Origin: Pseudomonadota bacterium
GTDB taxonomy: Bacteria > Pseudomonadota > Alphaproteobacteria > JAKJEU01
NCBI GenBank assembly: GCA_022705265.1
Contig: JAKJEU010000017.1
Location: 1 to 13,192, forward strand
Reading direction: 5' to 3'
DNA: 13,192 nucleotides
Part shown: one piece after another, positions 1-5,278 of the stretch
How the letters are laid out: each line of letters begins with the position of its first letter
Position numbering within the stretch: the first letter of the stretch is position 1
The notes under the pieces: model-generated
Told to the model about the DNA's origin: nothing
The model's database searches: none
The model's input: the letters and a program-made list of their open reading frames with translations, nothing else
Position numbers and translations under genes: made by a program

Positions 1-1
1 C

Positions 2-202
2 TATATTTCCAAAAATTGGGTAAATATCAAGGTTATTTTTTGGTTTGTGATGTTTTTTATTTCCTTGATTATTGCTTTTTTCTATTCCGATATCAGCAAA
101 GAAGATGTCGAAGGATTTTTTGGAGTTATCCTTAATTTCCTCGGGTATGGAGCTTTTGTCGCGGTGGTCGGGTTTATCATAAAACAAGTTTTTATGAATT
201 AA
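2..202 (+). CDS. Small membrane protein, 3' part only (start lies before the window)
   Basis: An open frame runs from the left edge to a TAA at 200-202, giving about 66 residues. It holds two strongly hydrophobic stretches: one around residues 10-27 (VIFWFVMFFISLIIAFFY), the other at the C-terminus (ILNFLGYGAFVAVVGFIIK). A short acidic loop (SDISKEDVEG) separates them. This looks like the C-terminal end of an integral membrane protein with two or more helices. I do not recognise the family and infer no function. The gene converges with the hcp gene on the opposite strand. Confidence 0.55.
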   Translation, partial: YISKNWVNIKVIFWFVMFFISLIIAFFYSDISKEDVEGFFGVILNFLGYGAFVAVVGFIIKQVFMN

Positions 203-400
203 ATTATTTAAGGGGAAGATTTCCTTGATTTTCAAACCTTTTTTAACCAAAAAACAAAAATGCATAGTCGTTTTTATTTGTCGTTAAGATTAAAAAATTG
301 GTTTAAAAACAAAAATTTCTTCCCCTTTTCTTCGTACTTTTTAATTCTTGCATAAAATTGTTGGGATTTAATGAAGATTAATATGAAAAGCACGAAAATT
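203..400. repeat. Gene-free convergent spacer with nested inverted repeats
   Basis: No gene is seen between the small membrane protein and the end of hcp. The stretch carries an outer inverted repeat, AAGGGGAAGA (210-219) with TCTTCCCCTT (318-327), a perfect 10-bp match. Nested inside it is TTTTTTAACCAA (239-250) with TTGGTTTAAAAA (298-309), which pairs at 11 of 12 positions. A weaker internal pairing may form between 251-260 and 270-283. The arms are unequally spaced. They could fold into a long interrupted hairpin in RNA of either strand, acting as a bidirectional terminator, a structured RNA or a decayed repeat element. No canonical GC-stem plus T-tract terminator is present. Confidence 0.45.
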
Positions 401-1995
401 TTAACTTAAACATTCCGCCATATCGTTTTCCACCGTATCAATCGGTGCAATATTGAAATTTTCCACCAATACTTTTAAAACATTTGGCGAAACAAACGCT
501 GGCAAAGATGGCCCTAATTTTATGTCTTTTATCCCTAAATAAAGGAGGGTTAAAAGGATACAAACCGCTTTTTGTTCGTACCACGACAATATAAACGAAA
601 GCGGTAATTCATTAACCGAACAATCAAAAGCCTCGGACAAAGCCACCGCCACCTTAATTGCCGAATAAGCATCATTACATTGCCCCATGTCCAGCAATCT
701 TGGGATACCTTCGATTTCACCAAAATCCAATTTGTTAAAACGATATTTTCCGCACGCAAGGGTCAAAATAACGCAATCTTTTGGCACCTTTAACGCAAAA
801 TCGGTGTAATAATTTCGCCCAGACTTTGCCCCGTCGCAACCTCCGATTAAAAAGAAATGTTTGATTTTGCCCGTCTTTACATAATCGATAACCGTTGGTG
901 CAACGGACAACATCGCATCTAAACCAAAGCCAATGGTTATGAATTTTTCCTCGCCGTCTTGGTCAAAACCGTCAATTTCCAAAGCTTTTTCAATGACCTG
1001 TCTAAAATCTCGGTTGTTTATGTGATTGACTTCGGGATATTCGACCAAGCCAGAGGTAAAGATTCTCTCCTCGTAACCTTTTGGATTTTGGATACAATTT
1101 GTGGTCATTAAAATTGCACCTTTGAACTCTTTAAACTCTTTATTTTGGTCTTGCCATGCACCGCCGTAATTTCCCACCAAATGAGGGTATTTTTTAAGCC
1201 CAGGATAAGCAAGAGCGGGCAACATTTCACCATGAGTATAAACATTTATCCCCTTGCCCAGAGTTTGTTTTAAAAGCTCTTCTAAATCCTTTAAATCATG
1301 GCCAGAAACAAGAATCGACTTACCCTTTAAATGCGTAACACGGGCCTTTGTCGGTTCTGGGGATCCGTAAGTACCCGTGTTAGCCTTATGGAGCAACTCC
1401 ATAACCTTTAAATTAACCTTTCCGCATTCAAGATTCAATGAAATTAATTCTTTTGCCAAAATTCCACCGACCGCAAGTTTTGCCAGAATCCGCACAAAAT
1501 AGCCGTATACAGCATCGTCTTCCACTCCTAAAACATATGCGTGATGAGCATATGCCCCCATGCCTTTAAGTCCGTAAGTTAACAATTCTTCCAAACTTGC
1601 GACATCCTCGCCTTTCGCCTTTACCCTCAAAGGAATCGACGAAGACAAGTCAATAAATTCTTTTTTTTCATCAAGCCCGTCTAATTCGTCAGGGGAAGAA
1701 TATCTTTTTACCTCTTTCGTATAATTTTTAAGCTTTGCGTTGACTTCTTTGATATTTTCTTCGTCAAAATTAACATTAGTTACAGTCGTAAACAAAACAT
1801 CGCAAACAAATCGGTCGTATTCCTTGTTTTTTGCCCCTTATCCCTTATTTTATCGTAATAATAACAAAATATTTTAAGACTTCTAATTAATTCGTCTTGG
1901 CCGTTTGCAACCATTTCCGATTTTCCACAAACACCCATCACCGAACAACCCGTACCTTTTGCCGTTTGTTCGCATTGATAACAAAACATTCCCAT
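401..1995 (-). pseudogene. hcp: Hydroxylamine reductase / hybrid-cluster protein, split by a single-base frameshift
   Basis: Hcp carries a [4Fe-4S] and a hybrid Fe-S-O cluster and reduces NO or hydroxylamine in the cytoplasm. The N-terminal segment starts at ATG 1995, with AAAGGG seven bases upstream, and holds the CYQC...GC...C cysteines (residues 5, 8, 17, 23) that bind the proximal cluster. It then runs out of frame. The rest continues in another frame from about 1795 to a TAA at 401-403. All hybrid-cluster ligand motifs are seen in order: SGHD, HGEM, TTNC, GGCDG, LACGKY, GQCND and WYEQ. Adding one T to the T4 run at 1794-1797 joins the halves as ...DLFAMFLFTTVTNVNFD, giving about 531 residues, normal for the family. 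It is either a real inactivating mutation or a sequencing indel; nothing else in the gene looks decayed. The Rrf2 regulator lies directly upstream. Confidence 0.9.
1794..1797 (-). other. Frameshift point in hcp (short homopolymer)
   Basis: On the coding strand the sequence reads GCGATGTTTTGTTTACG. The upstream frame yields MFCLRL and stops. The downstream frame begins LFTTVTN, the conserved Hcp sequence. One extra T in the T4 run restores a continuous frame. The two frames overlap only by about 16 bases, so a single indel explains the break. Confidence 0.8.
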
Positions 1996-2044
1996 TTTTT
2001 AACCCTTTACTTTTTAAAATTAAATTTAATTTTTACGGTACTAC

Positions 2045-2077
2045 GGTATTATAATATTTTATTTCAGATTAAATCAA
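2045..2077 (-). promoter_or_regulatory. hcp promoter with an overlapping Rrf2-type dyad
   Basis: On the minus strand TTGATT (2072-2077) and TATAAT (2048-2053) are separated by 18 bp, a good sigma-70 promoter. The -35 lies in the last codons of the rrf2 gene. The dyad GGTATT-AT-AATATT (2045-2058, plus-strand reading) covers the -10. It shares GGTATT-N2-AATA with the dyad at the rrf2 promoter. A regulator bound here would block polymerase. The role of Rrf2 is inferred from proximity and from the shared motif. Confidence 0.6.
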
Positions 2078-2468
2078 TCACATATTTGCTTTTGAAAAAT
2101 TCCACAAATTCACGATTAGCCTTGCAAAGATATTCACCCAAAATACATTTTTTATCCATGCATGCTTTTTCATCAAACAAACACACCTCGCAATCGGATA
2201 TTTCGCCGTCGATAGCCTTAAAAACGGTGTATAGGTTAAGATTTTCAGGATAATTTTTCAAAACAAACCCACCCTGAGGCCCCTTTAAAGAACATAAAAT
2301 ATCGGCCTTTACAAGATTTGCCAAAACCTTTAAAAGATGGTTATAAGAAATTTTGAAATTTGCCGCAATCTCCCGACTTGTAACTGGTTCGCCTTTTTTT
2401 CTTGCGATATAAACCACCGCATGGATTCCAACCTTACAAGCATCAGACATTTTAAGCACAGATTTCAT
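2064..2468 (-). CDS. Rrf2-family Fe-S transcriptional regulator (NsrR/IscR-like)
   Basis: This 134-residue protein has the length and layout of Rrf2 regulators. A winged helix occupies about residues 10-75, with TSREIAANFKIS followed by HLLKVLANLVKADIL and the wing motif GPQGGF. A cysteine-rich segment at 93-108 (Cys93, 96, 103, 108) fits the family's [Fe-S] ligand loop; the trio 96-103-108 is the likelier ligand set. Rrf2 proteins of this type sense NO, redox state or Fe-S status and usually repress detoxification genes. Its position immediately upstream of hcp, and the matching dyads at both promoters, suggest an NsrR-like regulator of hcp that also controls itself. The subfamily cannot be fixed from sequence alone, so no gene symbol is given. 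Confidence 0.88.
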   Translation of the reverse strand: MKSVLKMSDACKVGIHAVVYIARKKGEPVTSREIAANFKISYNHLLKVLANLVKADILCSLKGPQGGFVLKNYPENLNLYTVFKAIDGEISDCEVCLFDEKACMDKKCILGEYLCKANREFVEFFKSKYVIDLI

Positions 2469-2493
2469 TACTATTCTACCTCTTTTATATATT

Positions 2494-2538
2494 GTGGTAT
2501 TGGAATACTACTATAATTTATTTAAGCCCGATTGTCAA
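2494..2538 (-). promoter_or_regulatory. rrf2 promoter with a dyad at the start site
   Basis: On the minus strand TTGACA (2533-2538) and TATAGT (2510-2515) are spaced by 17 bp, a near-consensus sigma-70 promoter. The -35 lies within the last codons of the upstream phage-like gene. Immediately downstream of the -10, and touching it, is the dyad GTGGTATT-GG-AATACTAC (2494-2511, plus-strand reading, 7 of 8 arm positions pairing). It covers the predicted start of transcription and resembles the hcp dyad. This suggests negative autoregulation. Confidence 0.62.
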
Positions 2539-2908
2539 GTAAAACTTTATCAATAACCCCTTGGCTGATTAGGTAAAAAAGCACCTTTGCCAGTGCTTTT
2601 TCATATCTTTTATGAAGTCCTTGTCTGGATAAATTAAATTTTGCTGCGATTTCCTTTCTTTTTGCTTTTAACGCGTAACCCGTAACAATTAAAGCTTCGT
2701 CGTTATCCAAAGCCTTAAACCATTTGAACAAGACCTCGTCCATGAAATCAATGTCTTTTGGGCTTACGGCTTGTTTTGGTGCTTTGTTTGGCTTGATAAA
2801 ATTTTTGACAAAAGAAAAAGGATAAACCCGTATCGGCATGATTTGCAATATATTAAAAGCTTTAAAAAAACCTTGTTCAATTATTTTGATTGCTTGATTA
2901 AATTCCAT
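2522..2908 (-). CDS. DUF6362-like phage protein with a C-terminal helix-turn-helix
   Basis: 128 residues. The C-terminal two thirds follow the pattern I associate with DUF6362 proteins of alphaproteobacterial prophages: PKDIDFMDEVLFKWFKALDN, then a short linker, then KRKEIAAKFNLSRQGLHKRYEKALAKV (about residues 82-110), a helix-turn-helix like those of phage late regulators. The N-terminal 40 residues are not recognised. It is the third gene of the leftward operon, five bases after the preceding stop, with AAGGA as ribosome binding site. DNA binding is likely; the role (late-gene control or replication accessory) is unknown. The family assignment is from memory of the pattern and moderately sure. 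Confidence 0.6.
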   Translation of the reverse strand: MEFNQAIKIIEQGFFKAFNILQIMPIRVYPFSFVKNFIKPNKAPKQAVSPKDIDFMDEVLFKWFKALDNDEALIVTGYALKAKRKEIAAKFNLSRQGLHKRYEKALAKVLFYLISQGVIDKVLLDNRA

Positions 2909-2913
2909 ATTTC

Positions 2914-3486
2914 TTATCCTTCGTAAACCATATTTTGTTTAATTTCCGCCCATAAATTGTCAAAAGCCTTGCATTTAAAGGCATAGATGAAATTAAAATC
3001 ATCATCGTCATACATCATTTTATTGTTTTGTTTAAAATCGTAAAAAATTCGTTCCAACTTTGAACCTAAATCAAAAGCATAAGGAATCGCGATTTTCTTA
3101 TAAATCGAGCGGATTTTATCCAACAAACGAATGTTAAACGACCTTCGGCACACCCCCGATAAAATAAGCGCGTCGTCGTAACAAGCTTTTAATTCCTCGG
3201 GGATTTGTTTTGATGCTTTATAATCACGGGTTGTTTTAGGCTTATTAATAAGTTCGGATAATATATGGGAAAGCGTTGGAAAACCTTGGGCTTTTCCCCA
3301 TTTAAAGATGGTTAAACAAGCCTCTCTTACATCAAACGAGGCATAACCTTCCAAACCTTTGTTATAATTTTCGATAAATTCCACCGCGTCTTGTTTTTCG
3401 TTGAATTTTGGCATTTGGTAAAGCTCGGATAAGGTTTTAAAAGCTTCATAAGTATTCTCGCTCATAGTTTTCATTAATTCTTGCAT
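2914..3486 (-). CDS. Phage replication accessory protein, possible helicase-loader-like
   Basis: 190 residues and largely helical. Residues about 50-85 (FDVREACLTIFKWGKAQ, then GFPTLSHILSEL) resemble the segment found in phage lambda-P-like or replisome-partner proteins, where a Trp/Phe-Pro-Thr turn precedes a helix. The remainder is not recognised. The ATG at 3486 is preceded by AAAGGA at good spacing, and that site overlaps the stop of the replisome-organizer-like gene 11 bases upstream, so translation of the two is probably linked. Position after a DnaD-type initiator supports a replication role. This is an inference from order and one motif. Confidence 0.5.
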   Translation of the reverse strand: MQELMKTMSENTYEAFKTLSELYQMPKFNEKQDAVEFIENYNKGLEGYASFDVREACLTIFKWGKAQGFPTLSHILSELINKPKTTRDYKASKQIPEELKACYDDALILSGVCRRSFNIRLLDKIRSIYKKIAIPYAFDLGSKLERIFYDFKQNNKMMYDDDDFNFIYAFKCKAFDNLWAEIKQNMVYEG

Positions 3487-3497
3487 AAAAAATTCCT

Positions 3498-3926
3498 TTA
3501 ATTAAATTTCAAATTGTTTAAATTTATTTCTTCTTTCTTCTTTATTTCTTTATCTATATATATGTTGGTTGCTTTTTGGGCGGACCTTTTGGTTGGTTTT
3601 GGTTTATCATCTTGGCTTAATCCTTGGTAATTGTTGTAATTTTTGATGGTTATAATTGGGTGGTTTTTGGATTTTTTTCGTTCAATTTCGCCTCCTTTTT
3701 CCAAATTTTTAAGCACAGTACGAACATTTTGGCGAGATAACCCCGTTTCATAAGCCAAATCTTGTTCACTGATTAAAACTTCGCCACGATTAAGGTGAGT
3801 TGTTTTTGATAATTTATCCTCGAAACTTGCCTTTAACAAAAGATGGACAAAGACCGATTTGGTTTTCAAATCTTTGTACCACGCCCAATTTATGATTTTT
3901 CGATGTAATTTTATGTATCCTGTCAT
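3498..3926 (-). CDS. Phage replisome organizer-like (DnaD N-terminal-type) protein
   Basis: The start at 3926 gives 142 residues beginning MTGYIKLHRKIINWAWYKD, the typical opening of phage replisome organizers. A winged-helix domain follows, with LISEQDLAYETGLSRQNVRTVL (about residues 65-86) as recognition helix region and EKGGEIERKK as wing. The tail (105-142) is lysine-rich and low in complexity. The protein is short for the family, whose members often add a C-terminal DnaD domain. Such proteins bind the phage origin and recruit helicase. A longer open frame reaching 4088 is rejected because it would overlap the divergent repressor and its promoter. The ATG sits exactly at the predicted +1 of a two-operator promoter and has no ribosome binding site. 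Confidence 0.72.
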   Translation of the reverse strand: MTGYIKLHRKIINWAWYKDLKTKSVFVHLLLKASFEDKLSKTTHLNRGEVLISEQDLAYETGLSRQNVRTVLKNLEKGGEIERKKSKNHPIITIKNYNNYQGLSQDDKPKPTKRSAQKATNIYIDKEIKKKEEINLNNLKFN

Positions 3927-3932
3927 GAAGTT

Positions 3933-3983
3933 ATTATAACAAATTGTTATGAAATAATCAAGTAAAAAATAACATTTTGTTAT
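3933..3983 (-). promoter_or_regulatory. Leftward phage-type promoter with operators O1 and O2; leaderless
   Basis: On the minus strand TTGATT (3956-3961) and TATAAT (3933-3938) are 17 bp apart. Operator O1 (3936-3950, ATAACA-AAT-TGTTAT in plus reading) fills the spacer and part of the -10. O2 (3969-3983, ATAACA-TTT-TGTTAT) lies just upstream of the -35. Both match the 6+6 half-sites perfectly and their centres are 33 bp apart. With the -10 ending six bases before the ATG at 3926, the predicted +1 is the A of the start codon. Repression by the adjacent CI-like protein is inferred. Confidence 0.72.
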
Positions 3984-4012
3984 TATCTTTTTACAACAAT
4001 TCGTTATATAAT
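3983..4012 (+). promoter_or_regulatory. Repressor promoter with operator O3; leaderless or nearly so
   Basis: A perfect TATAAT lies at 4007-4012, with TTATCT (3983-3988) as a weak -35 at 18 bp. Operator O3 (3993-4007, ACAACA-ATT-CGTTAT) sits between them and carries two mismatches to the perfect sites. It should therefore bind less tightly and allow autorepression only at higher repressor levels. The predicted start is about 4019, leaving two or fewer bases before the ATG at 4021, and no ribosome binding site is present. This resembles the leaderless cI message of lambda PRM. Confidence 0.65.
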
Positions 4013-4020
4013 TCTTTTCC

Positions 4021-4470
4021 ATGAACGAAAACGATTTAAAAACACAAATTGGCCAAAAAATGCGGGAAGTTATCAAGGAAAAAGGCATTTCCCAAGAAAA
4101 AGCCGCAAAAATGTTAGGGCTTGAAAGCCAAACTCGACTTTTCCATTATTTAAGTGGAAGAAGTTGCATGGATTATGACAATCTCCTTAATTTTTGTAAG
4201 GTTTTCAAGGTTTCCTTAAACGAGCTTTTTGGAATCGATAAAAGCAAAGATTTAAGCCAAAACAAAAACGAAATTATCCTTACGATTTTAAGGCTTAGCT
4301 TTGAAATTGATAAGGTCGCAAAAAATGTAACCCTCGAAGATAAGGCTTTGCTTATTTCCGAATGTTTTGACGACGAAAATTGCCCTTTTAAATCGGATTT
4401 CGAACAACATAAGAACGAAATAACTAAACTTGCGAACATATTCATGAAAGGTAAAGTATCAAATGAATGA
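4021..4470 (+). CDS. Cro/CI-type (XRE) phage repressor, helix-turn-helix
   Basis: 149 residues. An XRE helix-turn-helix spans about residues 8-70: SQEKAAKMLGLESQTRLFHYLSG contains helices 2 and 3, followed by the usual NLLNFCKVFKVSLNELFG. The C-terminal half (75-149) is helical and carries no LexA/S24 peptidase motif, so RecA-triggered self-cleavage is not expected; it may mediate dimerization. The gene is divergent from the replication genes, the classic immunity layout. Five copies of a 15-bp dyad in the three surrounding promoters make this protein the best candidate to bind them. It overlaps the next gene by eight bases (ATGAATGA), indicating coupled translation. Confidence 0.85.
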   Translation: MNENDLKTQIGQKMREVIKEKGISQEKAAKMLGLESQTRLFHYLSGRSCMDYDNLLNFCKVFKVSLNELFGIDKSKDLSQNKNEIILTILRLSFEIDKVAKNVTLEDKALLISECFDDENCPFKSDFEQHKNEITKLANIFMKGKVSNE

Positions 4471-4651
4471 AGACAAATTTAAGGAGATTTTAGGCAAATA
4501 CAAACCTGCCAACGATAATTCGGGCGAAAAAACCGTCGAAACATCAAAATTTTCAGTGCAACTTCAAAATATCAAAGATGTAAACAACATCATAATCGGC
4601 GAGAATATAAGCGTTAGCGACACTTCTTGCAAAAAAGAGAATCCAAATTAA
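4463..4651 (+). CDS. Unknown small protein coupled to the repressor (N-terminal part of a frameshifted gene)
   Basis: 62 residues as it stands, starting inside the last codons of the repressor gene (8-base overlap), so translation is coupled. The product is hydrophilic (MNEDKFKEILGKYKPANDNS...) and I recognise no family. It stops at 4649-4651 soon after an A6 run. In another frame the sequence continues seamlessly as a positively charged, then membrane-spanning segment down to 4949. Removing one A from 4631-4636 fuses the two parts into a protein of about 161 residues: soluble N-terminus, one membrane helix, and a C-terminal domain. The short form is thus probably a truncated product or the effect of a sequencing indel. 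Confidence 0.55.
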   Translation: MNEDKFKEILGKYKPANDNSGEKTVETSKFSVQLQNIKDVNNIIIGENISVSDTSCKKENPN

Positions 4652-4949
4652 AAGAAAACTGACTATACCCATTATATCATTATTATCTATAACCTTTGTT
4701 TATATATTTTCCCATACTTTTTTCAATAAAACCTGCAACGAGATACCTTTTTCCAAGACTTTTGTCGTAAAAGAAAAAGTCAAAAATACCGCCAAATGCC
4801 TTAATATCACACCGCAAAAGCTCCATGCTATATTAAGTTCCAAATTTCATTACAATTCTTATAAACACATATCCTGCAAAACTTATGAAGAGGTTTTAAA
4901 ATACCTCGATTCTGAGAAATGCGTTTTAAATAATGCTCCATCTTATTAA
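4611..4949 (+). pseudogene. 3' half of the frameshifted gene: membrane segment plus C-terminal domain, no start codon
   Basis: An open frame without ATG, GTG or TTG near its beginning runs from a stop at 4608-4610 to TAA at 4947-4949. It reads KKRIQIKRK, then a hydrophobic helix (LTIPIISLLSITFVYIFS), then about 75 residues with four cysteines, including LNITPQKLHAILSS and KTYEEVLKYLDSEKC. Clean codon use and a plausible topology (positive-inside, one helix) show it is real coding sequence. It joins the 62-residue gene upstream by a one-base change in the A6 run at 4631-4636. The C-terminal domain would lie outside the cytoplasm by the positive-inside rule. The family is not recognised. Operator O4 begins at its stop codon. 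Confidence 0.6.
4631..4636 (+). other. Frameshift point (A6 run) between the two halves of the repressor-linked gene
   Basis: The upstream frame reads TGC AAA AAA GAG and ends four codons later. The downstream frame reads GCA AAA AAG AGA and stays open for over 100 codons. The change needed is +1 (or -2) in the reading frame, equivalent to deleting one A. It is not the -1 shift expected of the common A-AAA-AAG slippery site. Confidence 0.6.
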
Positions 4950-4996
4950 CGATTTGTTATTTTTTACTTGACTTATTTATAACAATGTGTTATTAA
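4946..4996 (+). promoter_or_regulatory. Rightward phage-type promoter with operators O4 and O5; leaderless
   Basis: TTGACT (4968-4973) and TATTAA (4991-4996) are 17 bp apart. O5 (4979-4993, ATAACA-ATG-TGTTAT) fills the spacer. O4 (4946-4960, TTAACG-ATT-TGTTAT, two mismatches) lies upstream of the -35. Centre spacing is 33 bp, 18 bp separate the operators, and nine bases separate O5 from the ATG. All three distances are identical to those of the leftward replication promoter, and the 11 bases TTTTTACTTGA after the first operator are the same. The predicted +1 is the A of ATG 5003. Confidence 0.72.
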
Positions 4997-5002
4997 TAAA
5001 AC

Positions 5003-5242
5003 ATGACTGATTATTTTAATGAAAATTACCTTGAACCTTACGAAGCCGAAATAATTTTTGATATTCAAAAATCGCTTAACCATGCGCTTGATTATATTTT
5101 GTACCGCCTTAACGATTTACGGGGCGTTAATTTCCAAAATATCAAGCAATGCGAAATTGAATTTAAAAATTATTTCGACTATATTGAAAAAGATGTGGTA
5201 AAAGGTGCGGTTTTGCATTTCATCAAAAATAAGTTATCGTAA
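5003..5242 (+). CDS. 79-residue orphan protein under the phage-type promoter
   Basis: The product starts MTDYFNENYLEPYEAEIIFD, is acidic at the N-terminus and mostly helical (YEAEIIFDIQKSLNHALDYI, then FKNYFDYIEKDVVKGAVLHFI). It has no signal peptide, membrane helix or recognisable motif. The ATG is placed exactly at the predicted +1 of the two-operator promoter and has no ribosome binding site, so it is probably translated from a leaderless message. The tight copy of the replication promoter suggests it is expressed together with the replication genes when the repressor is lost, in the position of a cro- or antirepressor-like gene, but this is not shown. The flavin oxidoreductase begins 36 bases downstream and might receive read-through. 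Confidence 0.68.
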   Translation: MTDYFNENYLEPYEAEIIFDIQKSLNHALDYILYRLNDLRGVNFQNIKQCEIEFKNYFDYIEKDVVKGAVLHFIKNKLS

Positions 5243-5278
5243 ATAAACAAACCTTAATTTGAAAGAGAGATAACTATC

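Noticed and set aside
2034..2049. Direct repeat ACGGTACTACGGTA upstream of hcp as a regulator site
   Set aside because: It is a short tandem of ACGGTA only, not found at the rrf2 promoter. The GGTATT-N2-AATA dyad partly overlapping it is the better shared motif.
1897..2253. 118-residue open frame on + across hcp and rrf2
   Set aside because: It is antisense to two recognised genes, and its product has no domain and unnatural composition. It is a shadow of the AT-rich coding strand.
3927..4088. Upstream extension of the replisome-organizer-like frame to 4088 on -
   Set aside because: It would overlap the divergent repressor gene and its promoter and adds residues with no family likeness. The MTGYIKLH start at 3926 matches both the family and the promoter.
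4173..4445. 90-residue open frame on - inside the repressor gene
   Set aside because: It is antisense to a well-supported helix-turn-helix gene, with no promoter or ribosome binding site. It is a shadow frame.
4628..4640. Programmed -1 frameshifting at A AAA AAG in the repressor-linked gene
   Set aside because: The reading phase is wrong for the canonical heptamer, and the long downstream frame needs +1, not -1. A deletion or insertion of one A is simpler.
2522..5278. Attachment-site repeats flanking the phage-like island
   Set aside because: By eye no direct repeat longer than chance was found at both borders, and no tRNA gene or integrase is present.
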